Origin: Solimicrobium silvestre
Lineage (GTDB): Bacteria; Pseudomonadota; Gammaproteobacteria; Burkholderiales; Burkholderiaceae_D
Reading direction: 5' to 3'
Length of the DNA stretch: 64,000 nt
Assembly: GCF_002976435.1 (NCBI RefSeq)
Contig: NZ_PUGF01000009.1
Span: forward strand, 122,088-186,087
The notes beneath the pieces were generated by a model. It ran no database searches, was not told the DNA's origin, and saw only the letters and a program-made list of their open reading frames with translations. Positions 8,975 through 20,046 of this stretch are shown one piece after another. The stretch's first letter is position 1. Each line of letters begins with the position of its first letter. The position numbers and the translations under genes are program-made.

Positions 8975-11900
8975 ACGTAGTGATATAAAAAGTATTCTGA
9001 TTATTGGCGCTGGTCCGATCATTATCGGCCAGGCCTGTGAGTTCGATTATTCTGGTGCACAAGCTTGTAAAGCCTTGCGTGAAGAGGGTTATAAAGTCAT
9101 TTTGGTGAACAGTAATCCTGCCACGATCATGACTGACCCTGAAATGGCCGATGTAACGTACATCGAGCCAATTACATGGCAAGTAGTTGAGCGCATTATC
9201 GCCAAAGAGCGTCCAGATGCGATTTTGCCAACCATGGGCGGTCAAACTGCACTGAATTGCGCGTTAGATTTGCACCGCCATGGTGTACTGGAAAAATATA
9301 GCTGTGAATTAATCGGCGCATCACCGGAAGCAATTGATAAGGCCGAAGATCGTTCCAAGTTTAAAGCTGCCATGACCAAAATCGGTTTGGGTTCGGCACG
9401 TTCCGATGTAGCGCACACACTGGAAGAATCTTGGGCTGTACAAAGAACTTTAGGTTTCCCAGTGATTATTCGTCCTTCATTTACGATGGGTGGAACTGGC
9501 GGCGGGATTGCTTACAACGAAGAAGAATTCGAAACCATCTGCAAACGCGGCCTGGAAGCGTCACCAACCTCAGAATTATTGATTGAAGAATCATTGATTG
9601 GCTGGAAAGAGTTTGAGATGGAAGTCGTCCGCGATTCAGCCGACAACTGCATCATTGTTTGCTCGATTGAAAATCTGGATCCGATGGGCGTGCATACTGG
9701 TGATTCGATCACCGTAGCGCCAGCGCAAACGTTGACAGATAAAGAGTATCAGATCATGCGTAACGCTTCGATTGCAGTGTTGCGTGAAATCGGCGTAGAT
9801 ACCGGCGGATCGAACGTGCAATACGCGATTAATCCGGCGGATGGCCGTATGATCGTCATTGAAATGAATCCACGTGTTTCCCGTTCTTCCGCATTGGCAT
9901 CCAAGGCAACCGGTTTCCCGATTGCTAAAATTGCAGCCAAACTGGCGGTAGGTTACACACTCAATGAATTGCGCAATGATATTACCGGAAGCGCTACGCC
10001 GGCCTCATTTGAGCCAACCATTGATTACGTGGTTACTAAAATTCCACGTTTCACTTTTGAAAAATTCCCGCAAGCGAATGATCATTTAACGACTCAAATG
10101 AAATCCGTTGGTGAGGTGATGGCGATTGGCCGCACTTTCCAGGAATCGTTCCAAAAAGCCTTGCGCGGTTTGGAAGTCGGTGTTGATGGTTTGAATGAAA
10201 AAACCCGCGATCACGAAGTAATTAAAGAAGAATTGGGCGAGCCTGGACCTGAGCGTATCTGGTACGTTGGTGACGCGTTTGCACAAGGCTTCAGCTTGGA
10301 AGAAGTACATCAATTAACTCATATTGATCCTTGGTTCTTAGCGCAGATTAAAGACATTGTTGATATTGAACTGTGGCTTGAAACGCAAAAACTTGAGCAG
10401 TTGGATAAAAACATCTTATTCCGCTTAAAGCAAAAAGGTTTTGCAGATCGCCGTTTGGCGAAACTGTTGCACACCACGGATAAAGAAGTACGTGAATACC
10501 GTCATTCCCTGAATATTTTCCCAGTCTATAAACGGGTTGATACCTGTGCGGCAGAATTTGCAACCAAAACTGCGTACATGTATTCAACCTACGAGGAAGA
10601 GTGCGAATCGCTGCCAACCAATAATAAAAAAATTATGGTGTTGGGCGGCGGGCCAAATCGGATTGGGCAAGGGATTGAGTTTGATTACTGCTGCGTACAC
10701 GCTGCCTTGGCAATGCGTGAAGACGGCTATGAAACGATTATGGTCAACTGTAATCCAGAAACCGTTTCAACCGATTACGATACTTCCGATCGTTTGTATT
10801 TTGAGCCAGTCACTTTGGAAGACGTATTGGAAATTGTCGCCAAAGAAAAACCAATCGGCGTGATTGTGCAATACGGTGGTCAGACCCCGTTGAAATTGGC
10901 CTTAGATCTGGAAGCGAATGGCGTGCCGATTATTGGCACTTCGCCAGACATGATTGATGCAGCTGAAGATCGTGAACGTTTTCAAAAATTGTTGCATGAA
11001 TTGAATTTGCGTCAACCGCCGAATCGAACTGCGCGCACTGAAGAAGATGCATTGCGTTTGGCTGCTGAAATCGGTTACCCGCTGGTCGTACGTCCTTCTT
11101 ATGTTTTGGGCGGACGAGCGATGGAAATCGTGCATGAACAACGTGATTTAGAGCGTTACATGCGCGAAGCGGTCAAGGTTTCACATGACTCGCCAGTGCT
11201 GTTAGACCGCTTCTTGAATGACGCAATTGAAGTCGACGTAGATTGTTTGTCTGACGGCGAACGCACCTTTATTGGCGGCGTAATGGAGCATATCGAACAG
11301 GCTGGCGTGCATTCCGGTGACTCAGCTTGCTCATTGCCTCCGTATTCACTTTCTGCCGAGACTATAGCTGAACTGAAACGTCAAACGTCGTTAATGGCTA
11401 AAGGCCTGAACGTGGTTGGTTTGATGAATGTGCAGTTTGCAATTCAACAGGCTGAAGGTAAAGATGTCGTGTTTGTGCTGGAAGTCAATCCACGCGCTTC
11501 ACGTACGGTGCCATTTGTTTCTAAGGTAACCGGTTTGCAATTAGCAAAAATTGCAGCGCGTTGCATGGCTGGACAATCGCTGGATTCCCAAGGAATTATC
11601 AACGAAGTCGTTCCTTCTTACTACAGTGTTAAAGAAGCGGTATTCCCGTTTGTTAAATTCCCTGGCGTTGATACGATTTTAGGGCCGGAAATGAAATCGA
11701 CCGGTGAAGTCATGGGTGTGGGTAAAACCTTTGGCGAAGCGTTCGTTAAGTCGCAGTTGGGTGCTGGCGTTCATTTGCCTAAAGCAGGTAAAGTGTTCCT
11801 TAGCGTCAAAAACAACGACAAACCACGTGCAGTTAAAGTGGCAGCAAATTTAGTTAAAATGGGCTTTACTATTTTGGCAACGAAAGGCACTGCAGCTCAA

Positions 11901-12185
11901 ATCAGCGCAGCTGGCGTACCAGTCACTCCAGTCAATAAAAAGAGTGAAGGGCGTCCACATATTGTTGATATGATCATCAATCGTGAAATTGCCCTGGTGA
12001 TTAATACCGTAGAAGAAAAACGTTCAGCGATTCAAGACAGCGGCGCGATCCGCGTATCTTCCTTGGCCGCGCGAGTAACGACTTTTACCACGATTGCCGG
12101 TGCGGAAGCTGCAGTAGAAGGTATGCGTCATTTAGATGAATTGCACGTATATGATTTACAAGGTTTGCATAAAACTTTACACTAA
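8967..12185 (+). CDS. carB: Carbamoyl phosphate synthase large subunit
   Basis: 1072 residues, the usual length. It makes carbamoyl phosphate from bicarbonate, ammonia from CarA and two ATP. The N-terminal half starts with [23 protein letters not shown]. The second, internally duplicated half restarts near residue 555 with [21 protein letters not shown]. Each half carries an ATP-grasp domain with an E-x-N-P-R motif ([17 protein letters not shown] and [17 protein letters not shown]). The final 140 residues form the MGS-like allosteric domain ([10 protein letters not shown]...). The start overlaps the carA stop. A long hairpin terminator follows. Confidence 0.98.
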   Translation: MPKRSDIKSILIIGAGPIIIGQACEFDYSGAQACKALREEGYKVILVNSNPATIMTDPEMADVTYIEPITWQVVERIIAKERPDAILPTMGGQTALNCALDLHRHGVLEKYSCELIGASPEAIDKAEDRSKFKAAMTKIGLGSARSDVAHTLEESWAVQRTLGFPVIIRPSFTMGGTGGGIAYNEEEFETICKRGLEASPTSELLIEESLIGWKEFEMEVVRDSADNCIIVCSIENLDPMGVHTGDSITVAPAQTLTDKEYQIMRNASIAVLREIGVDTGGSNVQYAINPADGRMIVIEMNPRVSRSSALASKATGFPIAKIAAKLAVGYTLNELRNDITGSATPASFEPTIDYVVTKIPRFTFEKFPQANDHLTTQMKSVGEVMAIGRTFQESFQKALRGLEVGVDGLNEKTRDHEVIKEELGEPGPERIWYVGDAFAQGFSLEEVHQLTHIDPWFLAQIKDIVDIELWLETQKLEQLDKNILFRLKQKGFADRRLAKLLHTTDKEVREYRHSLNIFPVYKRVDTCAAEFATKTAYMYSTYEEECESLPTNNKKIMVLGGGPNRIGQGIEFDYCCVHAALAMREDGYETIMVNCNPETVSTDYDTSDRLYFEPVTLEDVLEIVAKEKPIGVIVQYGGQTPLKLALDLEANGVPIIGTSPDMIDAAEDRERFQKLLHELNLRQPPNRTARTEEDALRLAAEIGYPLVVRPSYVLGGRAMEIVHEQRDLERYMREAVKVSHDSPVLLDRFLNDAIEVDVDCLSDGERTFIGGVMEHIEQAGVHSGDSACSLPPYSLSAETIAELKRQTSLMAKGLNVVGLMNVQFAIQQAEGKDVVFVLEVNPRASRTVPFVSKVTGLQLAKIAARCMAGQSLDSQGIINEVVPSYYSVKEAVFPFVKFPGVDTILGPEMKSTGEVMGVGKTFGEAFVKSQLGAGVHLPKAGKVFLSVKNNDKPRAVKVAANLVKMGFTILATKGTAAQISAAGVPVTPVNKKSEGRPHIVDMIINREIALVINTVEEKRSAIQDSGAIRVSSLAARVTTFTTIAGAEAAVEGMRHLDELHVYDLQGLHKTLH

Positions 12186-12219
12186 GCGTTGGTAGGTTTT
12201 TCGCCTAGTTTGATATAAC

Positions 12220-12283
12220 AACCACAGAGCTTATTTATTTGGCACTTTGTTTCAGTGCTTTATAAATGAGCTCTGTGGTTTTC
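12220..12283 (+). terminator. Long hairpin terminator after carB
   Basis: AACCACAGAGCTTATTTA (12220-12237) pairs with TAAATGAGCTCTGTGGTT (12263-12280), with one T-G wobble. An inner GCACT/AGTGC hairpin sits in the loop, and the right arm runs into TTTT. The stem of about 18 bp is unusually long. It ends less than 20 bases before greA, so it may also mark the greA leader. Confidence 0.75.
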
Positions 12284-12298
12284 ACTTAAAGAAATACG

Positions 12299-12775
12299 AT
12301 GAGTACAGTACCTCTAACTAAATTCGGAGCCGAGCTGTTAAAGCAAGAGCTTCATCAATTAAAAACGCGTGAAAGACACGCTGTAATCAGTGCGATTGCC
12401 GAAGCACGTTCGCATGGCGATTTGTCAGAAAATGCTGAGTATGATGCAGCTAAAGAGCGCCAAAGTTTTGTTGAGGGTCGTATTGCCGATCTGGAAGGTA
12501 AATTAAGCTCCGCACAGATCATCGACCCAGCAACCCTGGATGCAGAAGGCCGTATTGTTTTTGCTTCGACAGTGGATTTGGATGATTTGGAAACCGGTGA
12601 AAAAGTTACCTATCAAATCGTTGGTGAAGATGAGGCAGATTTAAAAGAAAAGAAAGTCTCTATTACCTCGCCAATCGCACGTGCTTTAATTGGCAAGTAT
12701 GCTGGCGATATCATCGCAGTACAAGCGCCCGCCGGTGTGCGTGAGTATGAAGTTATTGATGTCCGCTATATTTAA
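12299..12775 (+). CDS. greA: Transcription elongation factor GreA
   Basis: 158 residues, the standard GreA length. GreA enters the secondary channel of backtracked RNA polymerase and stimulates cleavage of the transcript 3' end. The N-terminal coiled coil carries the conserved acidic tip region [20 protein letters not shown]. The C-terminal FKBP-like domain includes the signature [12 protein letters not shown] and [14 protein letters not shown]. It lies between carB and the DUF4149 gene as in other Burkholderiales. Position after a strong terminator suggests its own promoter or controlled read-through from carAB. Confidence 0.97.
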   Translation: MSTVPLTKFGAELLKQELHQLKTRERHAVISAIAEARSHGDLSENAEYDAAKERQSFVEGRIADLEGKLSSAQIIDPATLDAEGRIVFASTVDLDDLETGEKVTYQIVGEDEADLKEKKVSITSPIARALIGKYAGDIIAVQAPAGVREYEVIDVRYI

Positions 12776-12794
12776 TATTAATGCGTAAAATTCA

Positions 12795-13241
12795 ATGACT
12801 ACGGCTTGGGATCGGGCGCAATTATTAATCACCACGGCGTGGGTTGGTAGCCTATGGACTATTGGCTACTTGGTCGCGCCCACCTTATTCAAGACGCTTA
12901 CCGACTCAAGCCTGGCAGGCACAATTGCTGGGCAGTTATTTTATGTTGAAGCCTGTTTGTCGGTAGTTTGTGCGCTGCTGTTGTTGGGTATTGCGTTGTA
13001 TCAGCGCAAACGCTTACCGAAACTGGTGCTCGGCATGCTGCTATGTACGATATTAGGTTATTTTGTCTTGCATCCGTTTATGGCCGAATTACGCGCGGCT
13101 GGATTAACTAATCCGGATAATAAATGGCAGTTTGGCATGTTGCATGCCATCTCAAGCGGGTTTTATCTGATGCAAAGCGTTCTAGGTGCTATGCTGGTAT
13201 TGGAGCATTTGAACAAGAACGTTGAGGTTGCATTGCGTTAA
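12795..13241 (+). CDS. DUF4149 family inner-membrane protein
   Basis: 148 residues with four predicted membrane helices (about 10-30, 48-70, 76-94 and 120-140). The N-terminal WVGSLWTIGYLVAPTLF and the late LHAISSGFYLMQSVLGAML segments match the DUF4149 family of small bacterial membrane proteins of unknown function. It follows greA by 19 bases on the same strand and is probably cotranscribed. The greA-DUF4149-yhbY-rlmE-ftsH order is a Burkholderiales hallmark. No catalytic motif seen. Confidence 0.85.
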   Translation: MTTAWDRAQLLITTAWVGSLWTIGYLVAPTLFKTLTDSSLAGTIAGQLFYVEACLSVVCALLLLGIALYQRKRLPKLVLGMLLCTILGYFVLHPFMAELRAAGLTNPDNKWQFGMLHAISSGFYLMQSVLGAMLVLEHLNKNVEVALR

Positions 13242-13283
13242 AGTAACGACGGCAACCTCAAAGCAATTGGATACTTTTAGATT

Positions 13284-13760
13284 TTACGAACTTTTCAATG
13301 CTGATTTTTTAGCACTGGCTTGACGCGGTTTAGCACGTTTAATATTGCCACCTTGAGTAACCCGTTCATTCCCTTTAAGCATAACTTTGGAAACAGTAGG
13401 GCGTTTTTGACCGCTAGGACTTGGTTTGACGATAGTTACTTCGCGCAAGCCGCCGCCTGTTTTACGCAATACTTTTTCAACGGAGCCTTCCAACTTTGGA
13501 CGGAACAGAACAAAAAGTTTGCCAATATGCTGAATTGGAGCCGCTTTTAATGTCGTACAGATAGTTTCATACATAGCAAGGCGGGCTTCACGATCATCAC
13601 CAAACACACGCACTTTGATCAAGCCGTGGGAATTTAATCCATTATCGATTTCTTTCATGACGGCTTCAGACAGACCGGCTTCGCCGATTAATACGATAGG
13701 ATTTAAGGCATGAGCCTCTGAGCGCAAAGCGCTACGTTCGATTGCAGTAAGTTTTAACAT
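13284..13760 (-). CDS. yhbY: YhbY family RNA-binding protein (CRM domain)
   Basis: 158 residues. The first 95 or so form a CRM (chloroplast splicing and ribosome maturation) domain: ALRSEAHALNPIVLIGEAGLSEAVMKEIDNGL, then HGLIKVRVFGDDREAR. Bacterial YhbY associates with the precursor 50S ribosomal subunit. The C-terminal 60 residues are a basic, low-complexity tail rich in Lys/Arg/Ser, longer than in E. coli YhbY (about 97 residues) but usual for betaproteobacteria. It is divergent from rlmE, only 38 bases away, so two rRNA-maturation genes share one short promoter region. Confidence 0.93.
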   Translation of the reverse strand: MLKLTAIERSALRSEAHALNPIVLIGEAGLSEAVMKEIDNGLNSHGLIKVRVFGDDREARLAMYETICTTLKAAPIQHIGKLFVLFRPKLEGSVEKVLRKTGGGLREVTIVKPSPSGQKRPTVSKVMLKGNERVTQGGNIKRAKPRQASAKKSALKSS

Positions 13761-13798
13761 GGTTTCACTATTTCCTCTAAAGGCACTATTTTACGCGA

Positions 13799-14434
13799 AT
13801 GGCTAAGAATAAATTCAATCAAAACTGGTTACATGATCATATAAATGATCCTTATGTAAAATTAGCGCAACGAGAAGGCTATCGTGCAAGGGCTGTATAT
13901 AAACTAAAAGAAATAGATGAAGCAGAAAAATTAATCAAACCGGGTCAAATTATTGTTGATTTGGGAGCAACTCCAGGTAGTTGGTCGCAATATGTACGGA
14001 ATAAATTGGCTGGTAAAGCAGGTGGCGGTATTTTAGGCGAAATTTTTGCTTTAGATATGTTACCTATGGAACCAATTGCCGATGTACAATTTTTACTTGG
14101 TGATTTCCGCGAACAAGAAATACTTGATTTGCTTGAAACTCGCCTGTTAGGACGCAAGGTAGATCTAGTATTATCGGATATGGCACCGAATTTATCCGGG
14201 ATTCCAACTGCAGATGCGGCGCGGATGGAAGATATTATTGAGCTCGCCATTGAATTTTCTAAGGCGCATCTCAAACCAACTGGCTCATTATTGGTAAAAT
14301 GCTTCCACGGGCCTGCTTACAATACGGTTTGGGATCGATTTAAAAGCGAATTTAAGGTGGTTTCATCAAAAAAACCTAAAGCTAGCAGGGATAAATCGTC
14401 AGAAATATTTATTTTGGGACGTGGTTTGAAATAA
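13799..14434 (+). CDS. rlmE: 23S rRNA 2'-O-uridine methyltransferase RlmE (FtsJ/RrmJ)
   Basis: 211 residues, the family length. It methylates the 2'-OH of U2552 (E. coli numbering) in the 50S A-loop using S-adenosylmethionine. Visible features: early [14 protein letters not shown], where the first Lys belongs to the K-D-K-E catalytic set; SAM motif [14 protein letters not shown]; the aspartate in [12 protein letters not shown]; and the late Lys in [13 protein letters not shown] chosen because it begins the conserved N-terminus [14 protein letters not shown]. Upstream of ftsH, as in E. coli, but separated by about 160 bases. Confidence 0.97.
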   Translation: MAKNKFNQNWLHDHINDPYVKLAQREGYRARAVYKLKEIDEAEKLIKPGQIIVDLGATPGSWSQYVRNKLAGKAGGGILGEIFALDMLPMEPIADVQFLLGDFREQEILDLLETRLLGRKVDLVLSDMAPNLSGIPTADAARMEDIIELAIEFSKAHLKPTGSLLVKCFHGPAYNTVWDRFKSEFKVVSSKKPKASRDKSSEIFILGRGLK

Positions 14435-14592
14435 GTGTTGAATATTGCCAGCTAACACTTGATAAATAATAAGCCGCCACTATATGTCAATTAGTATACT
14501 TGCCGCATTCTGATTCAGTGATTTTAGAACCTGGGTAATACCTGGGTGCATTAATTTGTGTAGTTGACGCCATTCGTGTCTAAGGAGTTTTT

Positions 14593-16467
14593 GTGAATAA
14601 TATGTTTTCTAAAGCAGCCATTTGGGTTGTTGTTGCCATGGTTTTGTTCATGGTTTTTAAGCAATTCGATGGCAAAGGCCTTAGTGCTGGTGCCGCGCCA
14701 ATTGCTTATTCTGATTTTTTGGATCAGGTGAAATCTAAGCAACTCAAAGAAGTCGTCATAGAAGATGGAAATATCACAGCAGTTACGCAAGACGGTAACA
14801 AAGTTAAAACTACAGCAACGGCCTTAGACCGAGGCTTAATTGGTGATTTAGTCAGCAGCGGAATTAAATTTGACATCAAGCGCGCTGAAGAGCCTTCGCT
14901 GTTAATTCAATTATTAATGTCTTATGGACCGATGTTGTTACTGATCGGTGTGTGGATATTTTTTATGCGCCAAATGCAAGGCGGCGGTAAAGGTGGCGCA
15001 TTCTCCTTCGGTAAATCTAAAGCACGGATGCTGGATGAAACCACTAATAACGTGAGTTTTGCCGACGTTGCAGGTTGCGATGAAGCCAAAGAAGAAGTGC
15101 AGGAAGTGGTTGAATTCTTGCGCGATCCTACTAAATTCCAAAAACTCGGTGGTCGTATTCCACGCGGCGTATTAATGGTTGGCCCTCCGGGTACTGGTAA
15201 AACTTTACTGGCACGTGCGATCGCCGGTGAAGCTAAAGTACCTTTCTTTACTATTTCCGGTTCTGATTTCGTAGAAATGTTTGTCGGTGTTGGTGCTTCT
15301 CGCGTGCGCGATATGTTTGAAAATGCAAAAAAACATGCACCATGTATTATCTTTATCGATGAAATTGACGCAGTTGGTCGCCATCGTGGTGCCGGTATGG
15401 GCGGCGGTAATGACGAACGCGAACAAACCTTGAATCAAATGCTGGTTGAGATGGATGGCTTTGAACCAAATTCTGGCGTGATCGTTATTGCGGCAACTAA
15501 CCGTGCCGATGTATTAGATAAAGCCTTGCTGCGCCCAGGTCGTTTTGATCGTCAGGTGACGGTAGGCTTGCCAGATATTCGTGGTCGTGAGCAGATTCTG
15601 AATGTTCACATGCGTAAAGTACCAATTGCCCCAGACGTTAAAGCTGATATTTTAGCGCGCGGTACACCTGGTTTTTCGGGTGCTGATTTAGCTAATCTGG
15701 TAAATGAATCAGCTTTGTTTGCTGCTCGCCGCAATAAACGGTTGGTAGAGATGCAGGATTTTGAAGATGCTAAAGACAAAATCTACATGGGCCCTGAGCG
15801 TAAATCGATGGTAATGCGTGAAGATGAGCGCCGCAATACTGCGTACCACGAATCTGGCCACGCTGTGGTGGCGAGTTTGCTGCCCAAAGCTGATCCGGTT
15901 CATAAAGTCACTATTATGCCGCGTGGTAATGCGCTTGGCTTAACTTGGCAGTTGCCTGAACATGATCAGATTAGTGGCTACAAAGATAAAATGCTTGGCG
16001 AAATTACTATTTTATTTGGTGGTCGGATTGCCGAAGAAATTTTTGTCGGTCAAATGTCGACTGGTGCATCTAACGATTTTTCACGTGCAACTAAATTGGC
16101 ACGTGCCATGGTGACGCGTTTTGGTATGTCCGAAAAATTAGGCGTGATGGTGTACGAAGATAGTCAGCAAGAAGGTTATTTTGGTGGTGCGTCAAAAACT
16201 ATTTCTGAAGCGACTCAGCAAACTGTTGATGCTGAAATTCGCCGTATTCTTGATACTCAATACGCGCAGTCGCGCCAATTGTTAGAAGAAAATCGCGATA
16301 AAGTGGAAGCCATGACTAAAGCCTTGCTCGATTGGGAAACCATTGATGCCGACCAGATTGGCGATATCATGCAAGGCATTGAACCACGTCCTCCTAAGGT
16401 TAGTGGCTCGGTCAGAAAACCAAGTTCCGGTGATGGCATTGCACCTAGTGTGACTGCTACGGCTTAA
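14593..16467 (+). CDS. ftsH: ATP-dependent zinc metalloprotease FtsH
   Basis: 624 residues. Membrane-anchored AAA+ protease that degrades misfolded membrane proteins and short-lived regulators. Two helices (about 7-24 and 106-124) flank a periplasmic loop. The AAA domain has Walker A GPPGTGKT near residue 200, Walker [11 protein letters not shown] and the second region of homology [20 protein letters not shown]. The peptidase domain has HESGH near 422. Start is GTG 14593, preceded by AAGGAG with six bases of spacing. The C-terminal tail is low complexity. A clear terminator follows the gene. Confidence 0.98.
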   Translation: MNNMFSKAAIWVVVAMVLFMVFKQFDGKGLSAGAAPIAYSDFLDQVKSKQLKEVVIEDGNITAVTQDGNKVKTTATALDRGLIGDLVSSGIKFDIKRAEEPSLLIQLLMSYGPMLLLIGVWIFFMRQMQGGGKGGAFSFGKSKARMLDETTNNVSFADVAGCDEAKEEVQEVVEFLRDPTKFQKLGGRIPRGVLMVGPPGTGKTLLARAIAGEAKVPFFTISGSDFVEMFVGVGASRVRDMFENAKKHAPCIIFIDEIDAVGRHRGAGMGGGNDEREQTLNQMLVEMDGFEPNSGVIVIAATNRADVLDKALLRPGRFDRQVTVGLPDIRGREQILNVHMRKVPIAPDVKADILARGTPGFSGADLANLVNESALFAARRNKRLVEMQDFEDAKDKIYMGPERKSMVMREDERRNTAYHESGHAVVASLLPKADPVHKVTIMPRGNALGLTWQLPEHDQISGYKDKMLGEITILFGGRIAEEIFVGQMSTGASNDFSRATKLARAMVTRFGMSEKLGVMVYEDSQQEGYFGGASKTISEATQQTVDAEIRRILDTQYAQSRQLLEENRDKVEAMTKALLDWETIDADQIGDIMQGIEPRPPKVSGSVRKPSSGDGIAPSVTATA

Positions 16468-16488
16468 GCTAGATTTTGGTGTTTATTT

Positions 16489-16521
16489 AAAAAGGGTGGG
16501 AATATTTCTCACCCTTTTTTT
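16489..16521 (+). terminator. Intrinsic terminator after ftsH
   Basis: AAAGGGTGGGAA (16491-16502) pairs with TTCTCACCCTTT, with one G-T wobble and a three-base loop. Seven or more T follow. Confidence 0.88.
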
Positions 16522-16550
16522 ATCTCTCAAAACAAGAATTAGAAATCTGA

Positions 16551-17417
16551 ATGGAAAAATATTTACAATGTGGCCGCTATCGCTTTCCCTTAATAGGTAA
16601 AGATGCACGACCTTTGGTAATGGGAATACTCAACGTTACACCTGATTCTTTTTCGGATGGATCAGAAAATGCTGATTTGAATTTTCTGTTAGATCGTGCC
16701 GAAGCTATGATTAATGCCGGTGTTGATATTATTGATATCGGTGGAGAGTCGACCCGGCCCGGTGCCAAACCGGTTAGCCTGGAGCTGGAATTGCAACGCG
16801 TTATGCCTATCATTTATGCACTGCGCGATTGCGGCATTCCACTCTCAATTGATACCTATAAACCGGAAGTGATGCGCGAAGCGCAATTGGCTGGCGTAGA
16901 TATGATTAATGACGTACATGGTTTTCGTGCTGAAGGTGCTTTAGAAGCCGTTGCCAATAGTGATTGTGCGTTATGTATTATGCATATGCAAAACACTCCG
17001 CAAACGATGCAAGATCAGCCGCAGTACGATGATGTGATTACCGAAGTCAGCGATTTTTTTGCTGAGCGCATCCGCACAATGCAACAGCATCGCATCGAAA
17101 AAAATAGGCTGTTATTAGATGTGGGATTTGGTTTTGGCAAAAGTTTGCCTCATAATCTCACTCTTTTACGACAGCAAAAATTATTCTCAGAGCGTTTTAG
17201 TTTGCCCGTTTTAGCCGGCTTATCGCGTAAATCTATGCTAGGTGCGCTGACTGGCAAGCCAGTAGAGCTGCGATTAGCCGCCAGTATCGGTGCAGCCATT
17301 ACGGCAGTGGCGCACGGCGCTCAGATTGTGCGCGTGCATGATGTGGCAGAAACAATTGATGCGTTAACAATCTGGAACTCCATTAAAAATATAAACCAGC
17401 AGGGAATAGAGCAATGA
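16551..17417 (+). CDS. folP: Dihydropteroate synthase
   Basis: 288 residues. It condenses p-aminobenzoate with the pterin pyrophosphate in folate synthesis and is the sulfonamide target. The TIM-barrel signatures are clear: [17 protein letters not shown] near residue 23 and [14 protein letters not shown] near 60. Later come [37 protein letters not shown], and [13 protein letters not shown] with the substrate-binding Ser-Arg-Lys. The stop overlaps the glmM start as ATGA, so the two are translationally coupled, a common ftsH-folP-glmM arrangement. Confidence 0.97.
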   Translation: MEKYLQCGRYRFPLIGKDARPLVMGILNVTPDSFSDGSENADLNFLLDRAEAMINAGVDIIDIGGESTRPGAKPVSLELELQRVMPIIYALRDCGIPLSIDTYKPEVMREAQLAGVDMINDVHGFRAEGALEAVANSDCALCIMHMQNTPQTMQDQPQYDDVITEVSDFFAERIRTMQQHRIEKNRLLLDVGFGFGKSLPHNLTLLRQQKLFSERFSLPVLAGLSRKSMLGALTGKPVELRLAASIGAAITAVAHGAQIVRVHDVAETIDALTIWNSIKNINQQGIEQ

Positions 17418-18757
17418 AAAGAAAATATTTTGGCACCGATGGAATACGCGGAAAAGTGGGCGCAGCGCCAATAACGCCTGATTTTGTGATGCGCCTAGGT
17501 TATGCCGCTGGAAAAGTGCTGGCGCAAGTCAGCCATCAAGAATCAAATCGTCCAACGGTGTTAATCGGTAAAGATACTCGTATATCTGGCTACATGCTGG
17601 AAGCTGCTTTACAAGCGGGTTTTGCCGCAGCCGGAGTCGATGTGGTGTTGGCTGGGCCAATGCCTACGCCAGCTATCGCTTATTTAACTCGTGCTTTACG
17701 GTTGAATGCTGGTGTAGTTATTTCCGCTTCACATAATCCTTTTGACGATAACGGCATTAAGTTTTTTTCCGCCCAAGGCACTAAATTACCGGATCAGGTT
17801 GAGTTGGAAATTGAGGCTAATTTAGAGTTGGAAATGCACTGTGTTCCTTCCGAAAAATTGGGTAAAGCGCGCCGTTTAGACGATGCGCCAGGGCGTTACA
17901 TTGAGTTTTGTAAAAGCAGTTTCCCGAATGAGTTGGATTTGCGTGGCTTAAAAATTGTGGTCGACTGCGCACACGGTGCGGCATACCACATTGCGCCGCA
18001 CGTCTTGCATGAACTCGGCGCGGAAGTGATTGCAATCGGCAATCAGCCCAACGGCATTAACATTAACGATCAGGTCGGTGCTACGGACACTGCGGCATTA
18101 TCGCAAGCGGTGCAACATCATCATGCCGATTTAGGTATTGCATTGGATGGCGATGCAGATCGTTTAATGATGACGGACGCCACCGGTCGCGTTTATAACG
18201 GTGACGAATTACTGTATTTAATGGCGACTGATCGTCTTGCGCAGGGTAGTTTATCCGGCGTAGTGGGTACTTTAATGACCAATATGGCGTTAGAAGTGGC
18301 GTTTGAAGAATTGGGTGTGCCGTTTGCGCGCGCTAAAGTCGGTGACCGTTACGTGTTGGAGTTGATGCGTGAACGTGGTTGGATTTTAGGTGGTGAAGGT
18401 TCCGGGCATTTACTCTGCTTAGATCAGCACAGCACAGGCGACGGCATCATTTCAGCGTTACAGGTGCTGTCTGCATTGCGCCGTCATAACAAAACATTGC
18501 CGGAATTTTTTACTGGCATCAGTATGTTTCCGCAGGCCTTAGTGAATGTCCGGGTGGTTGCTGGAACAGACTGGCAAAAAAATGCAGCGATGGTGGCGGA
18601 TAAGGCACTTGTGGAAGCAGAATTGGGCAAAAATGGACGGGTGTTAATTCGTGCATCCGGCACCGAGCCGTTAATTCGTGTGATGGTAGAAGCGCGTCAG
18701 GACGAGCTGGCGCAGCAAATGGCTAAGCGATTAGCAGCGCATTTGTCCGGAGTGTAG
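17414..18757 (+). CDS. glmM: Phosphoglucosamine mutase
   Basis: 447 residues. It converts glucosamine-6-phosphate to glucosamine-1-phosphate for UDP-GlcNAc, and hence for peptidoglycan and LPS. Features: N-terminal [14 protein letters not shown]; active-site phosphoserine loop [18 protein letters not shown] near residue 100; metal-binding DGDADR near 243; sugar-binding GGEGSGHL near 325; and phosphate-binding [15 protein letters not shown] near the C-terminus. It overlaps folP by four bases. Confidence 0.97.
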   Translation: MKRKYFGTDGIRGKVGAAPITPDFVMRLGYAAGKVLAQVSHQESNRPTVLIGKDTRISGYMLEAALQAGFAAAGVDVVLAGPMPTPAIAYLTRALRLNAGVVISASHNPFDDNGIKFFSAQGTKLPDQVELEIEANLELEMHCVPSEKLGKARRLDDAPGRYIEFCKSSFPNELDLRGLKIVVDCAHGAAYHIAPHVLHELGAEVIAIGNQPNGININDQVGATDTAALSQAVQHHHADLGIALDGDADRLMMTDATGRVYNGDELLYLMATDRLAQGSLSGVVGTLMTNMALEVAFEELGVPFARAKVGDRYVLELMRERGWILGGEGSGHLLCLDQHSTGDGIISALQVLSALRRHNKTLPEFFTGISMFPQALVNVRVVAGTDWQKNAAMVADKALVEAELGKNGRVLIRASGTEPLIRVMVEARQDELAQQMAKRLAAHLSGV

Positions 18758-18822
18758 ATGATTTGGGCGCAGCATTAACTAGTTTGGGAAAGTTTTGCTG
18801 CTGCCTAAAGCTCAATTGCAAC

Positions 18823-19452
18823 TTACTCAAACGTTGCGATCAATTCAGCATCTTTAGCACGCGCCCAAGCCACAGCCGGGCGTGCGTTAATCCGATCAAT
18901 ATACGTTTTAACTACGGGCAGTAATGGCACCAGCTGGAATTTGGTTATCCAGGTGAGTGCCGTTCCCCACAACACGTCAACTGCGGTGAATCTATCGCCT
19001 AGTAAGTAATGCCCTTTGCTGAGTTGGTCCGTTAAGGTTTTATACATGGTCTCAAAATCACCGTAGGGCGACATACTCTGTGGAACTGGTTCACGCTTTT
19101 GTGAGCGATCAACAATCGCTGGCTCAAAACACGAGCTGTAATATACCATCCAGCGTAAATATGGGCCGCGCAGCGGATCGTCAATTTTCGGCGCAAGACC
19201 GGCGTCCGGGTATAGATCTGCCAGATATAAATACACCGCTGATTGTTCAGTAATAATCGCTTCGCCGTGTTTAAGTGTGGGCACTTTTCCCATTGGATTA
19301 ATTGCTAAAAACGCCGGCTTTCTTTGCTCACCTTCTTTCATATTTAAAACGTAAAGATGGTATTCGGCGGCCAGTTCTTCCAGCAAGGTCAGCACGCCTG
19401 TGGAGCGGGTATTTGGGCAATGGTAAAAGGTTAGTTCGCGAACTGTGCTCAT
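18823..19452 (-). CDS. Glutathione S-transferase family protein
   Basis: 209 residues if started at the ATG at 19452, which has AGGAG a few bases upstream; the longer open frame to 19572 lacks such support. The N-terminal thioredoxin-like domain has LTFYHCPNTRSTGVL with a CPxxRS-type active-site region, the cis-proline in MGKVPTLKHGE, and the glutathione-binding ITEQSAVYLYLADLYP. The all-helical C-terminal domain has GDRFTAVDVLWGTAL, a typical N-capping-box region. Substrate unknown. Alone on the minus strand, convergent with glmM. Confidence 0.88.
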   Translation of the reverse strand: MSTVRELTFYHCPNTRSTGVLTLLEELAAEYHLYVLNMKEGEQRKPAFLAINPMGKVPTLKHGEAIITEQSAVYLYLADLYPDAGLAPKIDDPLRGPYLRWMVYYSSCFEPAIVDRSQKREPVPQSMSPYGDFETMYKTLTDQLSKGHYLLGDRFTAVDVLWGTALTWITKFQLVPLLPVVKTYIDRINARPAVAWARAKDAELIATFE

Positions 19453-20046
19453 AATCAAACTCCTGATCGGGTTATGTTGATTAATAAGTAAGATGTTGAA
19501 AGTTGAAAATTTGCTTAGAAATGCGCCAGCCCGGCATTTGTAACATCTACAACGCGCGTAAGGCAAGAACAAATAGCCTGACTGGAGAATTATGCAAAGA
19601 AATAACTACAGCAGTGTGAAAAATAGTTCAAATTTTTATTTGAGAATACAGTAGTGTGAAATTAATATTTCTTAGCTATAGCTCAATAAATACACTAGGC
19701 GATAAATATACTGTCAAAAAATTGATTTTCACCATGCTAAGAGGCATGTAATGCGTTAAATATTTTAAAGAATTGAGGGAGTATTGGTTTTTTGCTTAAT
19801 TCTGCTTAAATTTATTTGATTTATGGTGCAAAGTTTTGGATTTAGAACTTGCCATATCCAACTGTATTTTATGCGGAGCATTGCTTTACGTTCGCGTCAA
19901 TACAAGTTTATATTTGGATCCAATTAATCTTAAGCAAAGAATAGTTGGAATTCTTACAGACTGTTGCTCGCGGGCTTATGATTGCAGCGCGCAATTATGG
20001 CATAATCAAACGCTCCAATAAATACGTCAATCAGGTAGCTAGAATT
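19453..20046. other. AT-rich intergenic region upstream of leuC
   Basis: 594 bases between the GST and leuC starts with no credible gene. It is markedly AT-rich between about 19580 and 19950. A -10-like CATAAT (20001-20006) lies about 40 bases before the leuC ATG, without a convincing -35. A leucine-rich leader peptide or attenuator was looked for and not seen. Confidence 0.4.

Noticed and set aside
19836..20046. In-frame N-terminal extension of leuC and a 61-codon frame upstream
   Set aside because: No homology-like sequence before MLKTLYDKL; a leucine leader peptide was sought and not found.
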